This document shows, piece after piece, positions 37,274 through 46,358 of a stretch of DNA of 64,000 nucleotides. The DNA lies in NCBI RefSeq assembly GCF_000281715.2, contig NZ_CP124576.1:4189001-4253000 (forward strand), in the 5' to 3' direction. The DNA is from Sphingobium sp. AP49 (GTDB taxonomy: Bacteria; Pseudomonadota; Alphaproteobacteria; Sphingomonadales; Sphingomonadaceae). A program made the translations under genes and the position numbers. Position 1 is the stretch's first letter; the number at the start of each line of letters is the position of its first letter. Under the pieces are notes generated by a model that saw nothing but the letters and a program-made list of their open reading frames with translations, was not told the origin of the DNA and ran no database searches.

Positions 37274-37606
37274 ATGACCAAGAAGATGCTGGTGGCGATG
37301 GCCGCCACGATGGCATTCGCCATGCCCACCCTCGCCATGGCCGGCAGCAGCGATCCCGAAGTGATCGTCGACGGCACCACCGGCCAGACCACCCGTACCA
37401 TCGCCGTCTCGGTCGCCGACCTCAACCTGGCCAGCGCCAACGGCATGCGCCGGGCTGATTATCGCGTCACCCGCGCCGCCAAGGAAGTGTGCGGCTGGAT
37501 GAACGGGTCGATCCTGCCCGCCACGCCCGACTATCGCGCCTGTTTTGGCGAAGCGCTGGATGGCGCACGCAGCGATCTCAGCGCCATGGCGCAACGCCAG
37601 GGCTGA
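37274..37606 (+). CDS. UrcA family periplasmic protein
   Basis: A 110-residue secreted protein with a signal peptide (MTKKMLVAMAATMAFAMPTLAMA). The UrcA pattern is recognised from TRTIAVSVADLNLASANGMRRADYRVTRAAKEVCG and two conserved cysteines (Cys in KEVCGWM and YRACFGEAL). The family is common in sphingomonads and caulobacters, but its function is not established. GACAGGAG lies close before the start codon. It is followed by a terminator. Confidence 0.85.
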   Translation: MTKKMLVAMAATMAFAMPTLAMAGSSDPEVIVDGTTGQTTRTIAVSVADLNLASANGMRRADYRVTRAAKEVCGWMNGSILPATPDYRACFGEALDGARSDLSAMAQRQG

Positions 37607-37649
37607 TCAGCCGCAAGAAGAACCGCTTCCCCGCCATGGGGACTGCAGG

Positions 37650-37683
37650 GGGCCGTTCCGCGTCAGGCGGAGCGGCCCTTTGC
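37650..37683 (+). terminator. Terminator after the UrcA-family gene
   Basis: GGGCCGTTCCGC (37650-37661) pairs with GCGGAGCGGCCC (37667-37678) with one G-U wobble, loop GTCAG. A short T-run follows. It separates this gene from the glycan cassette. Confidence 0.75.
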
Positions 37684-37793
37684 CTTATCGGTGCGATGCT
37701 GGCCCGGCTCGTCATGCTTACCCGCCATTAACCACTCCTTAGAGGATTTCCTTCAGTCACCGAGACACGAAGGACCATTCGGGGGAATAAAGC

Positions 37794-39320
37794 ATGCCGC
37801 GTGCCGACCAGAGCGTGGACGTCGCCATCATCGGGGCCGGCCCGGCGGGACTGACCGCCGCCTATTTGCTGACCAAAAAGGGTTTTTCGGTCACCGTCAT
37901 CGAGAAGGACCCGGTCTATGTCGGCGGCATCAGCCGCACCGTCGAGATGGACGGCTATCGATTCGATATTGGCGGCCATCGCTTCTTTTCCAAGTCGAAG
38001 GAAGTGGTCGACCTGTGGAACGAGATCCTGCCCGACGACTTCATCCAGCGCCCACGGATGAGCCGCATCTATTATGAGGGCAAATTCTACTCCTATCCCC
38101 TGCGCGCGTTCGAGGCGCTGTGGAACCTGGGCATCTGGCGCTCGACCCTGTGCATGGCGAGCTTCGCCAAGGCCAGGCTGTTCCCCAACCGCAACATCCG
38201 TTCCTTCCAGGACTGGACCGTCAACGCGTTCGGCCACAAGCTGTTCTCGATCTTCTTCAAGACCTATACCGAGAAGGTCTGGGGCATGCCGTGCGACGAG
38301 ATGTCGGCCGACTGGGCGGCACAGCGGATCAAGGGCCTGTCGCTGTGGGGCGCGGTGGTCGATGGGCTGAAGCGCAGCCTGGGCCTCAACAAGAAGCCCA
38401 ATGACGGCATGGCGACCAAGACGCTGCTCGAAACCTTCCGCTATCCGCGCCTTGGCCCCGGCATGATGTGGGAAGCCGCGCGCGATCGAGTGATCGAGGG
38501 CGGCAACCAGATATTGATGGCGCATAGTTTGAAGCAACTGGCGCAGGACCAGGGCACCGAGCGCTGGCGCGTGGTCGCCGACGGACCGGACGGCGATGTC
38601 GTGATCAATGCCGCGCATGTGATCTCGTCCGCGCCGATGCGCGAGTTGGCCGCGCGCATCCATCCGCTGCCCGAAACGCTGCCCGATGCGATGGAACTCA
38701 AATATCGCGACTTCCTGACCGTGGCGCTGATGATCAAGTCGGAGGATCTGTTCCCCGACAACTGGATCTATATCCATGACAGCAAGGTGCAGGTCGGCCG
38801 CATCCAGAATTTCCGCAGCTGGTCGCCCGAGATGGTGCCCGACGAATCGGTCGCCTGCGTGGGCCTGGAATATTTCTGTTTCGAGGGCGACGGCCTGTGG
38901 GCGTCCGCCGATGCCGACTTGATCGACCTCGCCAAGAAGGAAATGGCGATCCTGGGCCTGTGCAATCCCGACGATGTGGTCGGCGGCGCAGTGGTCCGTC
39001 AGGAAAAGGCCTATCCGGTCTATGACGATGCCTATGCCGACCATGTGCTGGCGATGCGCACCGAACTGGAGGCCGTCGCCCCGACGCTGCACCTGGTCGG
39101 CCGCAACGGCATGCACCGCTACAACAACCAGGATCATGCGATGATGACGGCGATGTTGACGGTGCGCAACATCGAGGCTGGCGCGCGTGTCTATGACATC
39201 TGGGCGGTCAACGAGGATGCCGAATATCATGAATCGGGCGAGGAAGGGCAGGATGTCGCCGGCGAGCAGGCCGCGCTGGCCAGCACCCGCCTGGTGCCGT
39301 CGCGCCTGAAGGCCGCATGA
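37794..39320 (+). CDS. FAD-dependent oxidoreductase, UDP-galactopyranose mutase-like
   Basis: A 508-residue flavoprotein with an N-terminal dinucleotide motif GAGPAGL (residues about 14-20), followed by the VGGISRTVEMDGYRFDIGGHRFF block typical of the UGM/protoporphyrinogen-oxidase-like group. It is about 100 residues longer than bacterial Glf proteins. UGM converts UDP-galactopyranose to the furanose form; whether this protein does is unproven. GGGGGAA precedes the ATG. It starts a three-gene block with a GtrA-type protein and a GT-C-like protein, which favours a role in sugar-donor processing for envelope glycan. Confidence 0.83.
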   Translation: MPRADQSVDVAIIGAGPAGLTAAYLLTKKGFSVTVIEKDPVYVGGISRTVEMDGYRFDIGGHRFFSKSKEVVDLWNEILPDDFIQRPRMSRIYYEGKFYSYPLRAFEALWNLGIWRSTLCMASFAKARLFPNRNIRSFQDWTVNAFGHKLFSIFFKTYTEKVWGMPCDEMSADWAAQRIKGLSLWGAVVDGLKRSLGLNKKPNDGMATKTLLETFRYPRLGPGMMWEAARDRVIEGGNQILMAHSLKQLAQDQGTERWRVVADGPDGDVVINAAHVISSAPMRELAARIHPLPETLPDAMELKYRDFLTVALMIKSEDLFPDNWIYIHDSKVQVGRIQNFRSWSPEMVPDESVACVGLEYFCFEGDGLWASADADLIDLAKKEMAILGLCNPDDVVGGAVVRQEKAYPVYDDAYADHVLAMRTELEAVAPTLHLVGRNGMHRYNNQDHAMMTAMLTVRNIEAGARVYDIWAVNEDAEYHESGEEGQDVAGEQAALASTRLVPSRLKAA

Positions 39321-39324
39321 GGCC

Positions 39325-39744
39325 ATGGGTGCTCGCCTGCGCGCCGTGACGGCCCGGCTGGGCACGATCGCCGCGCGCTTCATGTTCGCCCGCTATCTGC
39401 TGGCGAGCATCATCGCGTTGGCCAGCGACATGCTGCTGTTCCTGGCCCTGTCGCATGGCGGCGCGGCACCGGCACTGGCGGCCTTTGGCGGCTATGCAAC
39501 AGGACTGGTCGTCCATTGGCTGATCAGCAGCCGCTTCGTCTTCGACACCGGCAGTGGTCCGACCCACGCACAGCGCCTGGGCTTTGTCCTGAGCGCCCTG
39601 GTCGGCCTGGGCATCACCATGGCGATGGTGGGCGGGCTCAGCGCGCTCGGCATGGCCCCCGCCACCGCCAAGCTCCTGTCCATTCCCGTGAGTTTCCTGT
39701 CCGTCTATGCGATCCGCAAATATGGCATCTTTGCCCGCGCCTGA
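39325..39744 (+). CDS. GtrA family membrane protein
   Basis: A 139-residue GtrA-type protein with four hydrophobic segments. GtrA proteins are thought to flip lipid-linked sugars such as bactoprenyl-glucosyl phosphate. The classic family block WLISSRFVFD is present. Start is four bases after the flavoprotein stop, and its 3' end overlaps the following gene by 23 bp. In Gtr systems GtrB makes the lipid-linked sugar, but no GtrB is present here. Confidence 0.88.
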   Translation: MGARLRAVTARLGTIAARFMFARYLLASIIALASDMLLFLALSHGGAAPALAAFGGYATGLVVHWLISSRFVFDTGSGPTHAQRLGFVLSALVGLGITMAMVGGLSALGMAPATAKLLSIPVSFLSVYAIRKYGIFARA

Positions 39745-41530
39745 CCCCCGCGCACGGGTGTGGGCGCTGCTGGCCTGGCTGCTTTGCAGCATAGTCATGC
39801 TGTGGTTGTTCCGTAGCGATTTCGGGACGCTGGGTTTTCGCGATCCCGATGATGCGATGCGGCTGCAGCAGGTACGCGACTGGATCGGCGGACAGGCCTT
39901 CTGGGATGTCAGCCAGCATCGGGTGAACCCGCCGATCGGCGGACCGATGCACTGGTCCCGTATCGTCGACATGCCGATCGCGGCGCTGATCCTGCTGACA
40001 CGGCCTTTGCTGGGCGAGAGCGGCGCCACCATCCTGGCCTGCGCGCTCGTCCCCCCGTTGCTGCTGGGCGGCCTGACGGCGGCGCTGTTCCTGGCGACGC
40101 GGCGTATCGCGGGTGCGGGCGTAGCGCTGCTGGCCGTGGTCCTGCTGCTGACCGCGCCGACCGTCCTGGTCCAGTTCACGCCGTTGCGGATCGATCATCA
40201 TGGCTGGCAGATCTGGATGGCGACGGTCGCGCTGGGCGGTGCGATGGATGCCCGCCGCACCCGCGGCGGCATCATCGCCGGCCTCGCGCTGGCGATCTGG
40301 TTGCAGATTTCGAGCGAGGCGCTGCCCTATGTCGCGCTGTTCGCTGCGCTGTTCGCGCTGCGCCAGTGGATCGAGCGGGCGGAAACATCGCGTTTTGTCG
40401 CCTTTGCGACGACGCTGGGCGCGGCGGCGCTGGGCGGGCTCCTGCTGTTGCGCGGCTGGTCGATGGCGATGCAGAGCCGGTGCGATGCACTGTCCGCCGT
40501 CTATGCCTGGCCGCTGGTCGCGCTGGCGTTGATGACGCCGCTGGCGTGGCGCCTGATCGGCGGCGGGAACGCCACGCGACGGTTCCTGCTGGCCGCGAGC
40601 GGGGGTGGCGCCGCAATCATAACCCTGCTGGCCACCGGTGGCCCCTGCCTGTCGGGCGATCCGTTCCAGGCACTGGGGCCGCTCGCCTACAAGCTCTGGT
40701 ATCTGCAGGTGCTGGAAGGCCGGCCGATCTGGGAGCAGAGCCTGTCCATGGCAGGCGTCATCCTGCTGCCCGTCCTGGCCGGCCTGGCCGGTACGCTGGT
40801 CGCCGCGCGCGCCGCGCATCGACCGGACGCGCGCCAGCGATGGCTGGCGCTGGCGCTGCTGCTGGCCGGCGCGGGCATGGTGGCGCTGATGGTGATGCGC
40901 GCGGCGTCGGTCGCCCATGTCTTTGCCGTGCCCGGCATCGCCTGGCTGTTGATCTGTCTGTTCCGACGAATCCAGGCTTCGTCACGGGCGGTGATACGCA
41001 TAGGGGGATCAGTCGCGCTGGTGCTGCTGACGCCGGTCGGCCTGAGCGCCCTGTGGGTGGCACTGGCGGCCGCGCCCGAGCCGCCGACGAAGAGTGCCAG
41101 CGTCAATTGCCGCGCGGCAACGACGCTGGCGCCGTTGCGGGCATTGCCGCCGGCAACCCTGTTCGCGCCCCTGGACCTTGGCCCCGACATATTGGTGCAG
41201 ACCCGCCATAGCGTGATCGGGACCGCCCATCATCGCAATGCCGCGGGCATCACCGCCGTGATCGAAGGGTTCGTCGCATCCCCCGACCAGGCGCGGCGCG
41301 TGGTGATGGCGCTGCAGGGCGGCAAGGGCGCGGACTATGTCGTGACCTGCACCGGGCTCAATGAATTTTCCGGCTATGCCAAGGAAGGGCCGGCAGGGCT
41401 GGCCGCGATGCTGAACAAGGGGCAGATCCCCGCCTGGCTGCGGCCGCTGCCCGGCAAGGGGCCACTGCATATCTACCGGGTGGTGGATCAGCCCGGGACG
41501 AAGGCCATCGCCACGCCGTTCATGCAATAG
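39722..41530 (+). CDS. Large GT-C-like membrane glycosyltransferase (uncharacterised)
   Basis: A 602-residue protein with roughly twelve membrane segments and a C-terminal soluble part. An N-terminal loop has DPDDAMRLQQVRDWI and HRVNPPIGGPMHWSRIVD. A second loop has LRIDHHGWQIW. These acidic and aromatic loops resemble GT-C transferases such as STT3 or PMT in layout, but I cannot assign a characterised family. It shares 23 bp with GtrA, so the pair is tightly coupled. It would transfer sugars in the periplasm; donor and acceptor are unknown. The 3' end overlaps the convergent msrB by 43 bp. Confidence 0.72.
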   Translation: MASLPAPDPRARVWALLAWLLCSIVMLWLFRSDFGTLGFRDPDDAMRLQQVRDWIGGQAFWDVSQHRVNPPIGGPMHWSRIVDMPIAALILLTRPLLGESGATILACALVPPLLLGGLTAALFLATRRIAGAGVALLAVVLLLTAPTVLVQFTPLRIDHHGWQIWMATVALGGAMDARRTRGGIIAGLALAIWLQISSEALPYVALFAALFALRQWIERAETSRFVAFATTLGAAALGGLLLLRGWSMAMQSRCDALSAVYAWPLVALALMTPLAWRLIGGGNATRRFLLAASGGGAAIITLLATGGPCLSGDPFQALGPLAYKLWYLQVLEGRPIWEQSLSMAGVILLPVLAGLAGTLVAARAAHRPDARQRWLALALLLAGAGMVALMVMRAASVAHVFAVPGIAWLLICLFRRIQASSRAVIRIGGSVALVLLTPVGLSALWVALAAAPEPPTKSASVNCRAATTLAPLRALPPATLFAPLDLGPDILVQTRHSVIGTAHHRNAAGITAVIEGFVASPDQARRVVMALQGGKGADYVVTCTGLNEFSGYAKEGPAGLAAMLNKGQIPAWLRPLPGKGPLHIYRVVDQPGTKAIATPFMQ

Positions 41531-41967
41531 CGCAGGCCGGTGGGTTTCGGCCCATCGTCGAACACATGACCCAGATGCCCGCCGCAACGGGCACAATGCA
41601 CCGCGGACCGGGGATAGCCCAGCGCGAAGTCCCGGGTGGTCCCGATCGCCCTGGGCAGCGGGGCATAGAAGCTGGGCCATCCGGTTCCGCTGTCGAATTT
41701 CGTGCGCGAGCTGAAAAGTCGCTGCGCGCAGCCTGCGCAGGTGAAGGTGCCGGCGCGATGTTCGTCATTGAGCGGGCTGCTGCCAGGATATTCGGTCGCG
41801 CTCTGGCGCAGCACCTTATAGGCCCAGGGACTGAGTTTCTTGCGCCATTGCGCATCGGTCAGCGCATAGGGATAGGCGGCCTCGGCCCTTCCCGGGTCGA
41901 GACGCCACAGGGCCAGGCCCACCGCGCCGGTCAGGGCGCCACCCAGAAGCTGCCGCCGATTCATCAT
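41488..41967 (-). CDS. msrB: Peptide-methionine (R)-S-oxide reductase, secreted (MsrB)
   Basis: A 159-residue MsrB with a twin-arginine-type signal (MNRRQLLGGALTGAVGLALW), so the enzyme probably acts in the periplasm. The zinc cysteines (CAGC; CARCGGHLGHVFDDG) and catalytic Cys in RYCMNGVAMAF are intact. It repairs Met-R-sulfoxide. The gene overlaps the 3' end of the convergent GT-C gene over 43 bp (41488-41530). Confidence 0.93.
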   Translation of the reverse strand: MMNRRQLLGGALTGAVGLALWRLDPGRAEAAYPYALTDAQWRKKLSPWAYKVLRQSATEYPGSSPLNDEHRAGTFTCAGCAQRLFSSRTKFDSGTGWPSFYAPLPRAIGTTRDFALGYPRSAVHCARCGGHLGHVFDDGPKPTGLRYCMNGVAMAFVPG

Positions 41968-41982
41968 CGACAGTCTATAGCA

Positions 41983-43173
41983 TCAGCCTGTCGTGGCCCT
42001 GAACAACTGCTTCCACCAGCGACCGCCCGATTTCAGCACATGGCGACGGAACAGCAGCACGCCGATGCGGATGATGAGCGCAACCCAGGCCCCCTGCCAC
42101 AGAATCGCCACCAGATGCGGCCAGATGCTGCTATCCTGCGCCGCCCGCGCGATCATCGCGAAGGGCGAGGAGAAGGGAAAGACGACCGCCGCCACCTCCA
42201 TCGGTGATCCCATATGATCGACGGCATAGGTCGCGAAGAAGAAGATCAGCATGTTCGCCATGGTGACCGGCATGTTGAGCGTCTGCACCTCACGCACGGT
42301 GGCGGCCTGCGCGCCGATGCCCAGGAACAGCGACCCCAGCAGCGTGTAGGCCATCGCAAAATAAACAATGCCCAGCAGCAGAAAGGCGGGCCAGCCGACC
42401 GCCGGCACCGGCAGCCCCGCATCCACCCCCTTCACCAGCAGGAAGGTACCAAAGGCCGTCCCTCCCCAGAAGGCGATTCCCACCAGGCTCATCCCCAGCA
42501 TCGCCGCCAGCTTGCCGATGAAGATCGCATCGATCGGCACGGCAGCAGCGAGGATTTCTATGATCTTGTTGGTTTTTTCCTCAACGAGATTGGACAGGAC
42601 CATGCCCGCCAGCAATATGGTGAGGAAGAATATGACGATCTGTCCGATCCGGCCGATCGCGAGGCGCGCCTGCGACTGGGCACCCAGGCTGGTGGCCACG
42701 TCCTGATGTTCGACCCGGACCAGATGCAGCACCTTTTCCGCCAGCGCGGCGCTGGCAAGCAGGCTGATATCGCCGTCGAGTTTGTCGATATCCTCCGCCT
42801 TGCCGGTCAATATCGGGTGAGCGACCGTCCCCGAAACGATGGCGACGAAGTCCGAATCGGGCCGCGCCAGCAGATCGCGGGGCGTGGGTGACAGGGGGGC
42901 AGGCATCAACCGCGGCAGCGACTGCGGCCCCATGCGCTCGGTCAGGCGGTCATAGGCCCGCTCGATCCGGGCGACATCCGCCGGTGTCATCGCCAGCCCG
43001 ACCGTGGGGCGCAGGTCACTGGTCGAAATCTTCTGGCCCAGCCCGCCAAAGGCCATGCCGAGCAGGATCGGCAGCAACGGGCCAAGCAGGAACAGGATGA
43101 AGGTACGCGACAATACCACGGCGGAAAAATCGCGCCGGGCAATGACGAAGGCGGCCCGCAGCAATTCGCTCAT
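41983..43173 (-). CDS. ABC transporter permease (NatB/ABC-2 type)
   Basis: A 396-residue ABC-2-type permease. An N-terminal membrane helix (TFILFLLGPLLPILLGMAF) is followed by a large extracytoplasmic domain. The conserved VEEKTNKIIEILAAAVP motif begins the membrane block of five more segments. The gene overlaps the upstream ATPase gene by four bases (ATGA). It resembles NatB Na+ exporters but could export another substrate. Confidence 0.88.
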   Translation of the reverse strand: MSELLRAAFVIARRDFSAVVLSRTFILFLLGPLLPILLGMAFGGLGQKISTSDLRPTVGLAMTPADVARIERAYDRLTERMGPQSLPRLMPAPLSPTPRDLLARPDSDFVAIVSGTVAHPILTGKAEDIDKLDGDISLLASAALAEKVLHLVRVEHQDVATSLGAQSQARLAIGRIGQIVIFFLTILLAGMVLSNLVEEKTNKIIEILAAAVPIDAIFIGKLAAMLGMSLVGIAFWGGTAFGTFLLVKGVDAGLPVPAVGWPAFLLLGIVYFAMAYTLLGSLFLGIGAQAATVREVQTLNMPVTMANMLIFFFATYAVDHMGSPMEVAAVVFPFSSPFAMIARAAQDSSIWPHLVAILWQGAWVALIIRIGVLLFRRHVLKSGGRWWKQLFRATTG

Positions 43174-44135
43174 GCGTCCACCTCCTGCACCGCATCCTGT
43201 TCCATCTGGCGCGCCGTCGCTTCGCCGGCGATCGCGACAAAGGCATCGTGCAGGCCGGGCCGCTCGATCGACAGACTCTCAATCCCTGCCTGCCCGTCGA
43301 GCAGCGCGCGCAACAACGGCTCGATCCCCTCTTCGGGCAAGGCGAAATGCCACGCGCCGTCCTGCGCCAGCGTGTCGGTCGGCAACGCCCGGCGCCAGGC
43401 GCCATCGCTCAGCCGCGTGCGCAGCCGCACCTGGGGCGGCAGCCGGTCGCGTGCATCGCTGACCGATCCCTCGAACCGGATGCGGCCACCCGCGACGATG
43501 GCGATGCGTTCGCACAACCGTTCGGCATGGGCGATGACATGGGTGGAAAAGAGGATGGTGACGCCCTTGCGGGCCTGGTCGCGAATCAACCCCTCCAGCT
43601 TTTCCTGATTCATGGCGTCGAGGCCGGAAAAAGGTTCGTCGAGGACGATGAGGCGCGGTTCGTGCACGATCGTGCCGAACAGCTGCACCGTTTGCGCCAT
43701 GCCCTTGGACAATTGCCGGATCGGCTTTTCCGCCGACGCGCCCATCCCATAATCCTGCAGCATCGCCCGCGCCCGTTCGCGCCCGATGCGCAGCGGCAGG
43801 CCGCGCAGCGCGCCCATGAAGGCGATCGCCTCATAGGCTTTCATCGACGGGTAGAGCCCCCGTTCCTCGGGCAGATAGCCGACCTGCTTGGCCATGCGCA
43901 GCGGCGCGGGATCGCCCAGCAGGGTGCGATACCCCTCATCCGGGTCGATGATGCCGAGCAGGGTGCGCAGCAGGCTGGTCTTGCCGGCACCATTGGGGCC
44001 GAGGATGCCATAAATGCTGCCTGTGGGCACGGCGATGTCGACGCCGTCCACCGCGCGAAAATCGCCGAACGCCTTGACAAGAGCATGGCCTTCGACGGCA
44101 TAGGGGGCGGCAGGAGCCGGAGTGTCACCGATCAT
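43170..44135 (-). CDS. ABC transporter ATP-binding protein (NatA-type)
   Basis: A 321-residue ATPase with Walker A GPNGAGKTSLL, signature LSKGMAQ and Walker B LIVLDEPFSGLD. A C-terminal extension typical of NatA-like proteins follows. The start at 44135 (MIGDTPAP) is chosen because AGGGG precedes it; 44159 and 44258 are in frame but would overlap queG. The pair forms an export system. The substrate is unknown. Confidence 0.9.
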   Translation of the reverse strand: MIGDTPAPAAPYAVEGHALVKAFGDFRAVDGVDIAVPTGSIYGILGPNGAGKTSLLRTLLGIIDPDEGYRTLLGDPAPLRMAKQVGYLPEERGLYPSMKAYEAIAFMGALRGLPLRIGRERARAMLQDYGMGASAEKPIRQLSKGMAQTVQLFGTIVHEPRLIVLDEPFSGLDAMNQEKLEGLIRDQARKGVTILFSTHVIAHAERLCERIAIVAGGRIRFEGSVSDARDRLPPQVRLRTRLSDGAWRRALPTDTLAQDGAWHFALPEEGIEPLLRALLDGQAGIESLSIERPGLHDAFVAIAGEATARQMEQDAVQEVDA

Positions 44136-44157
44136 CCGCCCCTGATAATCCCGGACC

Positions 44158-45216
44158 ATGCCAGTGCAAAACGAAACATTGGAGCAGCGCCTGAAAGCGC
44201 AGGCCGCGCAACTGGGCTTTGCCGCCTGTGCGATCGCGCGCGCCGATGCCGCGCCCAAGACCGGCGAACGGCTGCGCCAATGGCTGGATGCGGGCCATCA
44301 TGGCGACATGCTGTGGATGGAGGAACGGTCCGAACAGCGCGGGTCGCCCAGAGGGCTGTGGCCCGAGGTACAGAGCGTCATCATGCTGGGGATGAGCTAT
44401 GCCCCCGGGCGCGATCCGCTGGCGCTGGCCGATGTCGGCGATCGCGGACGCATTTCGGTCTATGCGCAGGGCCGCGACTATCATGACGTGGTCAAGAAGG
44501 CGCTGAAGGCGCTGGCCCGCTGGCTGGTCGAACAACAACCGACCGCGCTGAAAGTGTTCGTCGATACCGCGCCGGTGATGGAAAAGCCGCTGGCGCAGGG
44601 CGCGGGGCTGGGCTGGCAGGGCAAGCACAGCAATCTGGTGAGCCGCCAGCATGGCAGCTGGCTGTTCCTGGGCGCCATCTATACCGAGATCGCGCTGGAG
44701 CCCGATGCGCCGGAGGTGGACCATTGCGGCAGTTGCACCGCCTGCCTGTCATCCTGCCCGACTGACGCCTTTCCCGCGCCCTATATCGTCGATGCGCGGC
44801 GCTGCATTTCCTATCTGACGATCGAGCATAAGGGGCCGATCCCGGAGGAGTTCCGGGCACGGATGGGCAATCGCATCTATGGCTGCGACGATTGCCTGGC
44901 CGCCTGCCCCTGGAACAAGTTCGCGCAGGGGGCGGCGGCCAACCGCGCCTTCATCGGCCGGGCGGAGCTGGCGACACCGGCGCTGGGCGATCTGCTCGAC
45001 CTGGACGATGCGGGCTTTCGCGAGATTTTCTCCGGATCGCCGATCAAGCGGATCGGCCGCGACCGGATGGTGCGCAATGCCGCGATCGCGGCGGGCAATA
45101 GCGGCGACCTGCGGCTGGTCGATCGACTGCGGTCACTGACGGCCGATCCCGATCCGGCAGTGGCGGAAGCGGCCGAATGGGCGCTAGGCCAATTGCTCAG
45201 CGCTGCTGGAGCGTAG
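44158..45216 (+). CDS. queG: Epoxyqueuosine reductase
   Basis: A 352-residue enzyme that makes queuosine from epoxyqueuosine in tRNA, using cobalamin and two [4Fe-4S] clusters. The cysteine motifs [16 protein letters not shown] and [14 protein letters not shown] are complete. A C-terminal HEAT-like part ends in [16 protein letters not shown]. The start is 22 bp from the divergent ABC gene. The last 20 bp overlap the convergent lipoprotein gene. Confidence 0.95.
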   Translation: MPVQNETLEQRLKAQAAQLGFAACAIARADAAPKTGERLRQWLDAGHHGDMLWMEERSEQRGSPRGLWPEVQSVIMLGMSYAPGRDPLALADVGDRGRISVYAQGRDYHDVVKKALKALARWLVEQQPTALKVFVDTAPVMEKPLAQGAGLGWQGKHSNLVSRQHGSWLFLGAIYTEIALEPDAPEVDHCGSCTACLSSCPTDAFPAPYIVDARRCISYLTIEHKGPIPEEFRARMGNRIYGCDDCLAACPWNKFAQGAAANRAFIGRAELATPALGDLLDLDDAGFREIFSGSPIKRIGRDRMVRNAAIAAGNSGDLRLVDRLRSLTADPDPAVAEAAEWALGQLLSAAGA

Positions 45217-45565
45217 CCGCGCAGGCGGCATGGTCGACGTCGGTACCGGCCGGCGTGCGGGCATCGACATGGGTCACGACCGGTTCCTTCCCCTTGGCGG
45301 GCGAATAGAGATAGGCGTCGAGCACGCAGCGGCCGTTGGCGAATTGCAGCTTGCGCACGGTCGTTTCGCGAATGTCGAGGCGCGGCGTGCCGAACATCTG
45401 GGTCAGGCGCTTGGCATCCATGCCCATTAAAGGCCCGGTCTTGGTGAAGGCGCTGGCAGGCGGGCCGGCGGGCGGCGGGGTGTAGCTGGTGGCGGGCGGC
45501 ACGACGCCTCCGCAGGCCGCGAGCGGCAGCGACAGGAGCGCGGCGAGCGCGAAACGGGGCGACAT
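45197..45565 (-). CDS. Small lipoprotein
   Basis: A 122-residue lipoprotein. The signal ends with lipobox LAAC (Cys18) in [19 protein letters not shown] Pro-rich spacer follows, then a domain with [21 protein letters not shown] and [11 protein letters not shown] do not know a characterised relative, although such domains recur in alphaproteobacterial lipoproteins. The ATG overlaps the EI24 stop (TGATG), so the two are translated together. The upstream frame to 45688 is discarded. Confidence 0.78.
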   Translation of the reverse strand: MSPRFALAALLSLPLAACGGVVPPATSYTPPPAGPPASAFTKTGPLMGMDAKRLTQMFGTPRLDIRETTVRKLQFANGRCVLDAYLYSPAKGKEPVVTHVDARTPAGTDVDHAACAATLQQR

Positions 45566-46239
45566 CAGACCGGCTTCCTCTTGGACCCAAGCAACATGTG
45601 GACCGCCATAGCCGCGCTCCAGATCGGCGCAAGCAGGTTGACCACGGGTATGAGGAAGAGAAGCGCCGAAACGAGGCCCAGGAGCCACCGGTTGCCACGC
45701 CCTATCGGTGGCAGGGCGGGATGGCGCGGTTCGACCATGTCGGCCAGGTCACGGCCGAGCAGATAGGCGTTCACCGCCAGGAACAGCCCGATCGTGCCGA
45801 TCCCCGTGACCAGCAACAGCACATAGGCGGGCAATGCCAGCAGGTTCCAGCCGAGGGTGCGCCCGACCGACCGCAGCGCATAGTGAAGGCTGCGCGTGAA
45901 CCCCACCGGCCGTCCTACAGCCTGGGGATAACTATCCCGCTCCACCGCTTCGATCACATCGTCGGCGAACAGGCCCATGACCAGCATGGCGATGGTGCGG
46001 AACAGCAGCCAGCTGGCCGCGATCATCGCAAGACCGGTCGCTGCCGCTTCTGCCATGCCGCCCCAGCCATCGCCCTCGCCCCAGCCGAAATGCAGGCGGG
46101 TGGCGTGGAAGCCGGACCATAGGCCAACGCCCAGCAACGCGAAGAGCAACAGGGTCAGCCCCAATGTCTTCGCCAGCAGCCGGCGCGCGGCAGTGTGGAA
46201 GATCAGGGGAAAGGCGCGCAGCGCTGCGGTAATGATCAT
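45565..46239 (-). CDS. EI24 domain-containing (CysZ-like) membrane protein
   Basis: A 224-residue protein of the EI24/CysZ family with six or so hydrophobic segments, starting with FHTAARRLLAKTLGLTLLLFALLGVGLW. The central loop SYPQAVGRPVGFTRSLHYAL and the final PPIGRGNRWLLGLVSALLFLIPVVNLLAPIWSAAMAVHML are typical. CysZ imports sulfate in other bacteria; no sulfur-assimilation genes are nearby, so the role is open. The stop overlaps the lipoprotein start. Confidence 0.82.
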   Translation of the reverse strand: MIITAALRAFPLIFHTAARRLLAKTLGLTLLLFALLGVGLWSGFHATRLHFGWGEGDGWGGMAEAAATGLAMIAASWLLFRTIAMLVMGLFADDVIEAVERDSYPQAVGRPVGFTRSLHYALRSVGRTLGWNLLALPAYVLLLVTGIGTIGLFLAVNAYLLGRDLADMVEPRHPALPPIGRGNRWLLGLVSALLFLIPVVNLLAPIWSAAMAVHMLLGSKRKPV

Positions 46240-46358
46240 GGCCCGATATCCTGCGGTCCGGCACGCCCGTCAATCAGCAGCGTTGCGCGGCGGCCCCCGG
46301 ACCGGTAGAGACGGCCCAATTTACCGCCATTTTCCTATCATCTTTCACAGGAGCCCGC

